Shown here in pieces: positions 45,234-53,077 of a stretch of 53,230 nt of DNA. Numbering within the stretch: the first letter of the stretch is position 1; each line of letters opens with the position of its first letter. Source of the DNA: Bacteroidota bacterium (lineage in GTDB: Bacteria; Bacteroidota; Bacteroidia; NS11-12g; UBA955); NCBI GenBank assembly GCA_030834125.1, contig JAURFW010000012.1, positions 1 through 53,230 on the forward strand, given 5' to 3'. A program made the translations under genes and the position numbers. The notes under the pieces were generated by a model that saw only the letters and a list, made by a program, of their open reading frames with translations, made no database searches and was not told the DNA's origin.

Positions 45234-46163
45234 CTATTTCCACGGAATATTATCTGCAGGAATAAATTCAGAGATTTCTAGTGGCAATGATTCCTTTATT
45301 GACTTTGCCAATAGTGTTACAAGTTTGTTTTTCCTAAAAAATGTATGAGAAACTATGCTTATTTCTCTTGAAGGGCAAGGTTTTACAAATGGTTTAATAA
45401 ACCGAACGTCATCTTCTAATCTTGCGGCAAGTGCGGGGATAATAGTGTATCCCGAATCATATCGGATAACATTTTTTAATGTTTCTAATGACGAACCTTT
45501 TAATACCACATTTTGGGATTTATTTTTATCCTTCCAATTGCACAATGAAATTACTTGGTCCCTCAAACAATGTCCTTGATCAAGCAACCATAATTTGTTT
45601 GAATCTAAGTCCGTTTTATCAATTTCTTTCAACTGCATAATTTCCTCGTCTGGCCTACCATAAAGTAAAAATGGCTCGTTATAAATAGGGAATTCATTTA
45701 CATAATGTTCCGCAGTTGGTGTGGCCATGATACCAATATCAACATTACCTGTCCTTAACTCACGCAAAATATCTTCACTTTGCATTTCTGCTATTTCTAA
45801 CTTGATATTTGGATGAGATTTACTAAAGTTCCTTAAAAACAAGGGGATTAGGTATGGGGCAACAGTTGGAATTATTGCCAATTTATATACACCATCTACG
45901 AGCTCATTCTCACGATTAACACTTTGCTCAAACTCATCAACTTTTCTTAAAATTTCCTTTGCATGAATATACAGTTCGGAACCAATATCTGTAGGTATTA
46001 CGGGTGTTTTGCTCCTATCAAATAATGCAACTCCAAGATTATCTTCTAATTTTTGGAGCTGCAGAGTTAATGTAGGTTGAGCTACATTGGCTTGTCTGGC
46101 GGCCCGGGAAAAATGCCTTAACTCAAAAACTGCTACAAAATATTTAATCTGTTGAAGTGTCAT
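45234..46163 (-). CDS. oxyR: OxyR-type LysR-family redox regulator
   Basis: The 309-residue protein has an N-terminal LysR helix-turn-helix (FSRAARQANVAQPTLTLQL, about 18-36) and the sensor segment LLDQGHCLRDQVISLCNW. With the ATG at 46163, the cysteines fall at 199 and 208, the same positions as in E. coli OxyR, where they form the H2O2-sensing disulfide. The frame extends to 46190, but TATTTTTG ends 6 bases before the chosen ATG. No catalase or ahpC gene is nearby, so its targets are elsewhere. The ClC gene is transcribed away from it. Confidence 0.93.
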   Translation of the reverse strand: MTLQQIKYFVAVFELRHFSRAARQANVAQPTLTLQLQKLEDNLGVALFDRSKTPVIPTDIGSELYIHAKEILRKVDEFEQSVNRENELVDGVYKLAIIPTVAPYLIPLFLRNFSKSHPNIKLEIAEMQSEDILRELRTGNVDIGIMATPTAEHYVNEFPIYNEPFLLYGRPDEEIMQLKEIDKTDLDSNKLWLLDQGHCLRDQVISLCNWKDKNKSQNVVLKGSSLETLKNVIRYDSGYTIIPALAARLEDDVRFIKPFVKPCPSREISIVSHTFFRKNKLVTLLAKSIKESLPLEISEFIPADNIPWK

Positions 46164-46169
46164 AGATTT

Positions 46170-46177
46170 CAAAAATA
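46170..46177 (-). promoter_or_regulatory. -7 element of oxyR
   Basis: TATTTTTG on the minus strand ends 6 bases before the ATG at 46163. Confidence 0.55.
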
Positions 46178-46246
46178 ACACCATTATCATATTTATAGAT
46201 GCAATTAAATATTTGAAAAATTCTACGTTAACACTTTTTTTGAATG

Positions 46247-46254
46247 TAACTTCG
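46247..46254 (+). promoter_or_regulatory. -7-like element of the ClC gene
   Basis: TAACTTCG, the TTCG variant, lies 32 bases before the ATG at 46287. Confidence 0.3.
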
Positions 46255-46286
46255 CAGCGCTCGTAAGTGAAACCCTAGGTTTAATA

Positions 46287-47663
46287 ATGAGAAAACAGAA
46301 ATCTTTTAGTAAAAAAATCTTACAATACTCCATTTATCTGTATCGAAGATTTATACTTCCACTAAAAAATTTAGATCTCCCCAATACCAAATGGAAACTT
46401 AGTTTATTGAGTGCACTCCCATTTTGGGTTGCCTCTTTTTTGGTCGGACTAATTTCTGTTTTATATGCTAGTCTCTTCGGCTGGGCCGAGGAAATTTACT
46501 TTTGGTTGCTAGAAACAGTTTCCTATTGGATGTTCCCAGTTTCTGCGGTATTATTTATAGGTGGATGGTATATTGTTCATAGATTCTCTCCTTATGCGAG
46601 TGGTTCAGGTATTCCTCAAGTAGTAGCATCTTTAGAATTAATTCAACATAAAAGAAGTTCAAGAATTATACAACTATTAAGTTTCCCAATTATACTAGTT
46701 AAAATTGCTTCAAGTATGCTTATGGCATTAGGAGGAGCGGTAATTGGCAGAGAGGGCCCAACTATACAAATTGCAGGTGCAGTATTTAAAAAAACCTATG
46801 ATTTCCTGCCAAAATGGTGGCCGCGAATATCTCCCAAAAACATGATAATGACAGGTGCTGCAGCTGGATTAGCGGCGGCATTCAATACTCCTTTAGGAGG
46901 ATTAGTATTTGCCATTGAGGAGCTCACAAAGACACATATTAGCAATTTTAAAAATAGCATTTTCATCGGTGTAGTTATCGCCGGTATCACTGCCCAGAGT
47001 ATTGTTGGAAGTTATCTTTATCTAGGTTATCCAGTAGCGGTAAATATTTCTTATGCCATGGTTTTTGCGGTTATACTTTCATCATTATTCACAGGAGGTT
47101 TTGCCGGCTTGTATACTAAATTAACCATAAAACTCATGGAATGGCGTCAAACTTTAAATATCAAAAAGCGCGTTCTATTTTTAGTTTTTGGATCTGCCTT
47201 CATTACAGCTATGGCTTTATATTTTGATCATAAAATAGCTTGTGGAGGTCATGAACTCATCATCACATCATTATTTTCTCAAAACAAATACTCAGAATGG
47301 TATGTTCCGTTTGGCAAGTTTATTGGCAGCTCAATATGTTTTGTTTCGGGTGCAGCTGGAGGAGTTTTTGCACCGGCTCTAAGTGTGGGAGCATCGATAT
47401 CAGGATTCTTTTCTGGAGTTTTAGAATTAAGTGGAGACAATACCAATTTATTGGTAATGACAGGTATGGTTGCTTTTCTAACAGGAATTACAAGAAGCCC
47501 ATTCACATCGGCAATATTGGTTCTAGAAATGACGGATAGGCATAATTTAATATTCTTCTTCATGCTCGCTGCGGTTATGGGAAATATTGCAGCGAGAAGC
47601 CTACACCGTAAGCCACTTTACGAATATATCAAAGAAAGCATCCTTCGGCAAATTAAAAAATAA
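46287..47663 (+). CDS. ClC-family chloride transporter
   Basis: The 458-residue membrane protein carries the ClC filter motifs GSGIP (106-110), GREGP (154-158, gating Glu156) and GGVFAPALSVG, plus FAIEEL, where the inner proton-path glutamate of antiporters lies. This points to a Cl-/H+ exchanger rather than a channel. There is no CBS domain. It is divergent from oxyR, and a terminator follows directly. Confidence 0.92.
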   Translation: MRKQKSFSKKILQYSIYLYRRFILPLKNLDLPNTKWKLSLLSALPFWVASFLVGLISVLYASLFGWAEEIYFWLLETVSYWMFPVSAVLFIGGWYIVHRFSPYASGSGIPQVVASLELIQHKRSSRIIQLLSFPIILVKIASSMLMALGGAVIGREGPTIQIAGAVFKKTYDFLPKWWPRISPKNMIMTGAAAGLAAAFNTPLGGLVFAIEELTKTHISNFKNSIFIGVVIAGITAQSIVGSYLYLGYPVAVNISYAMVFAVILSSLFTGGFAGLYTKLTIKLMEWRQTLNIKKRVLFLVFGSAFITAMALYFDHKIACGGHELIITSLFSQNKYSEWYVPFGKFIGSSICFVSGAAGGVFAPALSVGASISGFFSGVLELSGDNTNLLVMTGMVAFLTGITRSPFTSAILVLEMTDRHNLIFFFMLAAVMGNIAARSLHRKPLYEYIKESILRQIKK

Positions 47664-47664
47664 A

Positions 47665-47686
47665 AAAGGGAGCAAATGCTCCCTTT
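47665..47686 (+). terminator. Terminator after the ClC gene
   Basis: AAAGGGAGC-AAAT-GCTCCCTTT is a perfect 9-bp stem starting 2 bases after the stop. The A-run on its left lets it also serve the minus-strand gene ending at 47713. Confidence 0.75.
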
Positions 47687-47712
47687 CCAATATTTGTTAA
47701 TCAGATTTATTA

Positions 47713-48261
47713 TTAGAAGAAGTAGTAGTGCAATCCGAAACCAATTTGCAACATTGTAAAAGCTTCTGGTTGAACCGAAGTTCTTGGAGCATCAAATGAA
47801 TTCGCTCCTAAACCTACTTCAACATGAGCACCTAAATTATCTAACCAACGTGGAAATGCTTCTAAACCGACTCCAATTGCCCAGCCTAATTTATTATTGG
47901 CAACAATTGCGTTATTATTAGCCACGTCGGTTCTTTCACCTAACATTACTCCTGCTCCACCGTATACATATGGGAATAGCATAGGATCACAAAATTTTCT
48001 TGGTTTCACAAAACGCCAAGATACTCTTCCACCGTAGTAAGGAGCTCCATACCCGTAAATTGCATTTCCTTCAGTCAAAACGGCCACAGGCGCAGCTAAT
48101 GCTTGGACTTGCAATTGCGGTGTAATACCCACCTTTAAGCTCAATGCAGGTACCGGCAAGGTCATATTAAAACCAAGACCTGTACTCCTATTTCCATCTT
48201 GGGCTTTCAGTCCAATAAAGGCTGTTGAAACCAACAGAAGTAAAAAAAATATCTTCTTCAT
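47713..48261 (-). CDS. Small outer-membrane beta-barrel protein
   Basis: The 182-residue product has a signal peptide (MKKIFFLLLLVSTAFIGLKAQ), an eight-strand-like pattern of alternating hydrophobic residues, glycine-rich turns (VYGGAGVMLGER) and the terminal aromatic LHYYFF expected for barrel insertion. The function is unknown. The longer start at 48273 is a TTG inside a TATTTTTG promoter element, so the ATG at 48261 is used. Confidence 0.75.
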   Translation of the reverse strand: MKKIFFLLLLVSTAFIGLKAQDGNRSTGLGFNMTLPVPALSLKVGITPQLQVQALAAPVAVLTEGNAIYGYGAPYYGGRVSWRFVKPRKFCDPMLFPYVYGGAGVMLGERTDVANNNAIVANNKLGWAIGVGLEAFPRWLDNLGAHVEVGLGANSFDAPRTSVQPEAFTMLQIGFGLHYYFF

Positions 48262-48270
48262 AATTTTAGC

Positions 48271-48278
48271 CAAAAATA
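48271..48278 (-). promoter_or_regulatory. -7 element of the small barrel protein gene
   Basis: TATTTTTG on the minus strand ends 9 bases before the ATG at 48261, and its TTG is in frame. Confidence 0.5.
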
Positions 48279-48304
48279 AAACTATTTTTTGAATCTCCTA
48301 TTAT

Positions 48305-49747
48305 TTATTGTCCTTGACCGAGTGAAAATGAATCAACACCATCAAAAGCGTACAAGTTTTCAGTTTTAATTACATCAATATTATGCTCAATAGCCAGGTT
48401 CATTAATTTTGGGATATCTGAATAATTGATTTTACCCATGTTCGCAGGTTTATACCTGCAACGCCAGTGATCGGTGCAAAAGGTTTCTTCAAAACCATCA
48501 GGCCAAACTTTAATTCCACGATTTGTAATCATTGATAAACTTATTTGATCATTTTCCAAAGGACATAACATAGCGGCTAATTCATTTGCATCAGATCCAT
48601 TCCAATGAACAAACAAATCAACTCCCTTAAGTTCCTTGTTTTTAGGGGCCTTCTTTACATACTTAGGAAGATTAAATACTGCATCCTTCTTGTAAGATAC
48701 ACCCTTTAAAGTGGCAGGTAATAAACCTAAGTTAGATATAACAGCATGAGTAAATTCTTTTGTATTTACTAATTGTTTACTAGTACCTTCCTTAAAAATA
48801 TCAGCAGTATGAATTCCATCCTCTAAAGTTTTTAACCAGGCGTTTTGGATCTTCTCTGCACTGTCGGTCTCTCCTAAATGATTTAACATCATTACAGCAC
48901 CTTGTAAAAGTCCAGAGGGATTTGCAATACCTTGTCCTGCTATCATTGGAGCCGAACCGTGAATGGCTTCAAACATTGCACATGTTTCACCAATATTTGC
49001 AGAGCCACCCAAACCTACAGATCCAGTAATTTGTGCCGCAATATCAGAAACAACATCGCCGTATAAATTTGGCATTACAATAACGTCAAAAACTTCAGGG
49101 TGATCCGCAACTTTGGCTGCGCCTATATCAATAATCCAGTGTTCATTCTCAATTTCAGGATATTCAGCTGCAATTTCATCAAATATCTTATGGAACAAAC
49201 CGTCGGTTTGTTTCATGATATTGTCCTTTGTGAAACATGTTACTTTGTTTCGACCGTAAACCTTTGCAAATTCAAAAGCATATCTAATGATTTTTTCACT
49301 ACCAGGGCGAGATATTAATTTTAAACATTGAATTACCTCATCGGTCTGTTGATGTTCAATTCCTGCATACAGATCTTCTTCGTTTTCACGGATGATCACC
49401 AAATCCATTTTAGAATGATTGGTTTTTACAAAAGGATGATAGCTAACACAAGGTCTAATATTTGCATAAAGACCTAATGCTTTTCTCATACTTACGTTAA
49501 GACTTTTATAACCGCCCCCTTGTGGCGTTGTAATTGGGGCTTTCAAGAAAACTTTATTGTTTCTTATGCTATCCCATGCTGACTCTGAGATACCAGAAGT
49601 ATTGCCCGATAGATAAACTTTCTCGCCAACCTCAATTTCATCTATTTCAATGTTTGCGCCGGATGCTTTTAAAATTTCTAATGTAGCATCCATTATTTCT
49701 GGGCCAATTCCGTCTCCTTTGGCTACCGTAATTCTGTGCTTATTCAT
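48305..49747 (-). CDS. icd: NADP-type isocitrate dehydrogenase
   Basis: The 480-residue enzyme oxidises isocitrate to 2-oxoglutarate in the citric acid cycle. The substrate-binding residues of the bacterial family are spaced as in E. coli: Ser82, Asn84, Arg88 and Arg98 around SLNVSMRKALGLYANIRP. Then come ENEEDLYAGIEH, NLYGDVVSDIAAQITGSVGL and AMFEAIHGSAPMIAGQGIANP. The C-terminal extension of about 130 residues after the core matches the longer form seen in Rickettsia-like and some Bacteroidota enzymes. Cofactor choice is inferred from the family. Confidence 0.93.
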   Translation of the reverse strand: MNKHRITVAKGDGIGPEIMDATLEILKASGANIEIDEIEVGEKVYLSGNTSGISESAWDSIRNNKVFLKAPITTPQGGGYKSLNVSMRKALGLYANIRPCVSYHPFVKTNHSKMDLVIIRENEEDLYAGIEHQQTDEVIQCLKLISRPGSEKIIRYAFEFAKVYGRNKVTCFTKDNIMKQTDGLFHKIFDEIAAEYPEIENEHWIIDIGAAKVADHPEVFDVIVMPNLYGDVVSDIAAQITGSVGLGGSANIGETCAMFEAIHGSAPMIAGQGIANPSGLLQGAVMMLNHLGETDSAEKIQNAWLKTLEDGIHTADIFKEGTSKQLVNTKEFTHAVISNLGLLPATLKGVSYKKDAVFNLPKYVKKAPKNKELKGVDLFVHWNGSDANELAAMLCPLENDQISLSMITNRGIKVWPDGFEETFCTDHWRCRYKPANMGKINYSDIPKLMNLAIEHNIDVIKTENLYAFDGVDSFSLGQGQ

Positions 49748-49827
49748 CGTCTCTTTTCGAGCGCAAAGGTCGTGTTTAATATATACTATAAAAAATAGTT
49801 AATGAATTTTTCTACAAAAATCTTGAG

Positions 49828-51258
49828 TCAAAAGTGATAATTCAATACAAAATTGTATTGTGTTAAATTTACTTTGTTAAATACTATATACTCTGAAAGA
49901 GATTCTGTGTCCCATCCCTTTTTGTAAGCTACTAAAAATTGGGCTTCTAAACCTTTCCATACTCCTTCAAATTCATGGCGAAAATCAACATTCACTTGAT
50001 AATAATCAGGCATGGCGTATTTATTTAAAAATACATTATTTACATCTGTTAGATTAAAATTACCCACTGCTAATGAAATGGTACTGTGCTCTGCAGTTAA
50101 TTTTCTTGAAACTTTTGCCATCACTGCATGCACATCACCTAACCCTTCATTTCTCTCTCGAGGCATAAAAGTGTAAAATGGATCTCTACCCCACTCTCTG
50201 GGCATCAAATATCTTCCGTCAGAAGTTATTCGAGTGTAGGCTAACTGGTAGTCCCACTTATTATTCTTGAATCCAATTCTTGCTGATCCTACTTTAGATA
50301 CGTGATTGTCTGATACGTATTTTAACGAATCAACGTCGTTTCCACCATTTCCAATTCCCTGCTGATAAATTCCTTGTAAACCAAGATAAAATTGATCTTC
50401 ACCCATATCTTTAACCAAATCCAACTGTAATAAGTTAGAATTAATTAAATTATCTACCCAAAAAGTCCATGCATGTAATTTACTTTTGCCAATTTTTCGA
50501 TGAAGCCCCAACATTGCAATCCAATGGCTTTCAGTTTTTCCTGCATACATCGATGGTCTTCCAGTAATATCTCTCCCAGAACCATATATACCTATTGACT
50601 CCCCTACATCATACCATCTTACGGTACTTCGTGGCGACATATCCCATAAATACCCCCCCTCCAATTGTGTTTTCTGTGATTCTTGAGATCTAAACCAAAG
50701 GCCTTCAACTCCAGTAGGACGCATTCGACCATCTTGTAAATTAATAAATGGAGTGTTAATCAACTGTCTTCCTAGAATTAGATTAGAATTATCTGTGATA
50801 TTATACTTCAAATAAAATTCCTCTAGTCGGTCTAAATCTTTACGATTATTGGGATCTTCGATGTCAAACAATCCTAACTCGTAACGACTACCAGCATTTG
50901 CTAAAGTATCATTTCTGCCTAAGTCTGAAGATTGAATATTAAAAATGAAAAATCCTGAAACAGCAAACTGTATACCGTGATAAGGTGCTGTTTCGAATCT
51001 AATCCCTCCACCACCAGCTTGAGCAAAATAATTAGTCAATTCACCTTCATTATCTGTAAATATTAAGAAATGTCGAAAATGCCCTTGTAAAACACCATAG
51101 TGAAAAGCCTTACTTATTGCTCCTGTATCATAAAACTTTTTTGTTTTACCTTTCCACATTCGTGGATTAGATGGAACCTCCTGATGTTGTGCACTTAATT
51201 TCACCCCAACGAAAAAGGCGAAAAGTGAAAGAAAATATATTCTGAAATTAAATGTCAT
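49828..51258 (-). CDS. OprD-like outer-membrane porin
   Basis: The 476-residue protein has a signal peptide (about 1-23, ending KLSAQ) and an 18-strand-like barrel pattern with ILGRQLINTPFINLQDGRMRPTGVEG, the same arrangement as the OprD-type strand and loop that binds substrate. It ends in the barrel signature NFVLNYHF. OprD porins take up small organic acids or amino acids, and the substrate here is unknown. The isocitrate dehydrogenase gene begins 80 bases downstream, and it is unclear whether they share a transcript. Confidence 0.8.
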   Translation of the reverse strand: MTFNFRIYFLSLFAFFVGVKLSAQHQEVPSNPRMWKGKTKKFYDTGAISKAFHYGVLQGHFRHFLIFTDNEGELTNYFAQAGGGGIRFETAPYHGIQFAVSGFFIFNIQSSDLGRNDTLANAGSRYELGLFDIEDPNNRKDLDRLEEFYLKYNITDNSNLILGRQLINTPFINLQDGRMRPTGVEGLWFRSQESQKTQLEGGYLWDMSPRSTVRWYDVGESIGIYGSGRDITGRPSMYAGKTESHWIAMLGLHRKIGKSKLHAWTFWVDNLINSNLLQLDLVKDMGEDQFYLGLQGIYQQGIGNGGNDVDSLKYVSDNHVSKVGSARIGFKNNKWDYQLAYTRITSDGRYLMPREWGRDPFYTFMPRERNEGLGDVHAVMAKVSRKLTAEHSTISLAVGNFNLTDVNNVFLNKYAMPDYYQVNVDFRHEFEGVWKGLEAQFLVAYKKGWDTESLSEYIVFNKVNLTQYNFVLNYHF

Positions 51259-51337
51259 TTTTTCTTCGTGCGAATTAAACTCAATTATTACTCACGTTTA
51301 GTAACCAAAATCACAAAAAGAATCTTCCGATTATTAT

Positions 51338-51345
51338 TACTTTTG
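51338..51345 (+). promoter_or_regulatory. -7 element of the methyltransferase gene
   Basis: TACTTTTG ends 4 bases before the ATG at 51350, so the mRNA would be leaderless or nearly so. Confidence 0.5.
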
Positions 51346-51349
51346 ACCA

Positions 51350-51967
51350 ATGAAGGAATTTTGGAACCAAAGATATTCTGAACCTGGATTTGCTTACGGA
51401 GATGAACCAAATCAATTCTTCAAGTTTCAATTAAACAAGGTTAAGCCTGGAAGTAAGATACTTTTCCCTGCAGAAGGAGAAGGAAGAAACTCTGTTTATG
51501 CTGCAACTAAAGGAATGGTCGCTACTGCTTTTGACATCAGTGATTCTGGCAAATTAAAAGCATTACAATTAGCTGAGAAAAACGGTGTAAATATTGATTA
51601 TTTGGTTGGTAGTTATGATGAAGTTCCCCTTGAAGATAAATTTTTCGATGGAATTGTATTCACATACACCCATTTTCCTAAAGGAATTAAAGAGGATTTC
51701 TTCTATAACATAATTAAGAAGCTTAAACCCAATGGATGGATAATTTTTGAATGTTTCAGCATTAAAAATCTTCCACATAGAGAGGCAAACCCAAATATAG
51801 GAGGCCCGCAACAAGAAGAAATGCTTTATACAGTTGATGAACTAGAATCCTTGATTGGTAAAGACGCAAAAATTTGGGAAGAAATGACCGAACTAAACGA
51901 AGGAAAATATCATGTTGGAAAAGGATGTGTTATAAGAGCTTTTAAAGGACTTCCAAACGATCAATAA
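51350..51967 (+). CDS. Class I SAM-dependent methyltransferase (TehB-like)
   Basis: The 205-residue cytoplasmic protein starts with FWNQRYSEPGFAYGDEPNQF, the short N-terminus seen in TehB/thiopurine-type methyltransferases. The SAM motifs are ILFPAEGEGRNSVYAA (motif I, with E-G-E-G-R in place of the usual glycine run), ATAFDISDSG and DGIVFTYTHF, then a post-core strand. The substrate is unknown. Its stop is immediately followed by that of the convergent pirin gene, with no spacer. Confidence 0.85.
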   Translation: MKEFWNQRYSEPGFAYGDEPNQFFKFQLNKVKPGSKILFPAEGEGRNSVYAATKGMVATAFDISDSGKLKALQLAEKNGVNIDYLVGSYDEVPLEDKFFDGIVFTYTHFPKGIKEDFFYNIIKKLKPNGWIIFECFSIKNLPHREANPNIGGPQQEEMLYTVDELESLIGKDAKIWEEMTELNEGKYHVGKGCVIRAFKGLPNDQ

Positions 51968-52843
51968 CTAAATCGTCATAGGAACTTCCATTAATAGAAT
52001 TTGACTATTGTTGATACTCTTAAATTTCACTGATTCATTAACAGTCCAAATACCTAATCCATCTCTTTTATTTAGTTTATTCTCGCCAACTATAGAAGAT
52101 CCTTCAAGAATAAAAATATATAGTCCATTTTTATTGTCTTTTAAGTGATATTCTACTGTATGATTCGCGTCTAAATCTAATAGGTGAAACCACGCATTTT
52201 GATGTATCCAAACACCTTCATCTTCAGGGTTGGGTGAAACTATTTGCTGAAATTTATTTTTCCGATCTTCTGGATTTAGAGAAATTTGATCATATCGAGG
52301 TTTAACATTCTTTTTATTCGGGAAAACCCAAATTTGTAAGAATCTAACTTCTAAGTCTTTATTTCTATTGTATTCGCTGTGTGTAATTCCAGTACCTGCG
52401 CTCAAAACTTGAATATCCCCATTTCTAATAACGGAAGTATTGCCCATACTGTCCTTATGTTCCAAATCACCGTACAAGGGTATAGAAATAATCTCCATAT
52501 TATCGTGAGGATGAGTACCAAAACCCATTCCTGCAGCTACTTTATCATCATTTAGGACTCTCAAAACACCAAAATGCATTCGTTCTGGGTTATAATAATT
52601 GGCGAAACTAAATGTGTGATGTGTATCTAACCATCCATGATTAGCATGTCCTCGGGTTTCTGCTCTATGTACTACTGAGTTCATCGTTCTCTCTTTCTCT
52701 TTATTTGGTATATGATTGTAACCTAAGTTAGGTTTTATCGGTTGAAGTTCATCGATCTGATTCTCTATTACCGCAGATTGTAATACTACTGGACCTAAAC
52801 TAGCAGCTATCAAAGATTTTTTCAGAAACTTCTTACGATCCAT
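51968..52843 (-). CDS. YhaK-type pirin with a Tat-like N-terminal signal
   Basis: The 291-residue protein has a YhaK-type pirin core starting at about residue 54, with HRAETRGHANHGWLDTHHTF, the metal-site GTHPHDNMEII, and GITHSEYNR. Before it is a 53-residue extension that begins MDRKKFLKKSLIAASLGP, which resembles a Tat signal with Arg-Lys in place of Arg-Arg. If used, it would export a folded metalloprotein. A TAAATTTG element 19 bases before the first ATG supports that start; the internal Met54 would give a normal cytoplasmic pirin. The reaction is unknown. Confidence 0.82.
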   Translation of the reverse strand: MDRKKFLKKSLIAASLGPVVLQSAVIENQIDELQPIKPNLGYNHIPNKEKERTMNSVVHRAETRGHANHGWLDTHHTFSFANYYNPERMHFGVLRVLNDDKVAAGMGFGTHPHDNMEIISIPLYGDLEHKDSMGNTSVIRNGDIQVLSAGTGITHSEYNRNKDLEVRFLQIWVFPNKKNVKPRYDQISLNPEDRKNKFQQIVSPNPEDEGVWIHQNAWFHLLDLDANHTVEYHLKDNKNGLYIFILEGSSIVGENKLNKRDGLGIWTVNESVKFKSINNSQILLMEVPMTI

Positions 52844-52862
52844 ATGGCTTTGATGGTTACAA

Positions 52863-52870
52863 CAAATTTA
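52863..52870 (-). promoter_or_regulatory. -7 element of the second pirin gene
   Basis: TAAATTTG on the minus strand ends 19 bases before the ATG at 52843. Confidence 0.5.
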
Positions 52871-52910
52871 GTGGATTTAAAGTTTTTTTCAAGGCTGTTG
52901 GGTGTTTAGC

Positions 52911-52952
52911 GCTTCGTTGTTGAGACTTCGTTGTACAGACTTTGTTGCTTAG
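52911..52952. repeat. Three imperfect 14-base tandem repeats
   Basis: GCTTCGTTGTTGAG, ACTTCGTTGTACAG and ACTTTGTTGCTTAG follow each other without gaps in the intergenic region right of the pirin gene. They share the core CTTYGTTG. No coding frame is evident, and the role is unknown. Confidence 0.5.
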
Positions 52953-53028
52953 AGATCGGGTTTTGAGTTCATTGATTATAAACAATTGTCGTTAAAAGTC
53001 CTACTCTCAGTAGCTAGCACTTAGCACC

Positions 53029-53059
53029 AAAAAAGCCGAGCAATTGCCCGGCTTTTTTT
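53029..53059 (-). terminator. Terminator of the right-edge secreted protein gene
   Basis: GCCGAGC-AATT-GCCCGGC forms a stem with one mismatch, with A and T runs on both sides. It lies 19 bases beyond the stop of the partial minus-strand gene. Confidence 0.75.
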
Positions 53060-53077
53060 AATGTATATTAATTTAAA

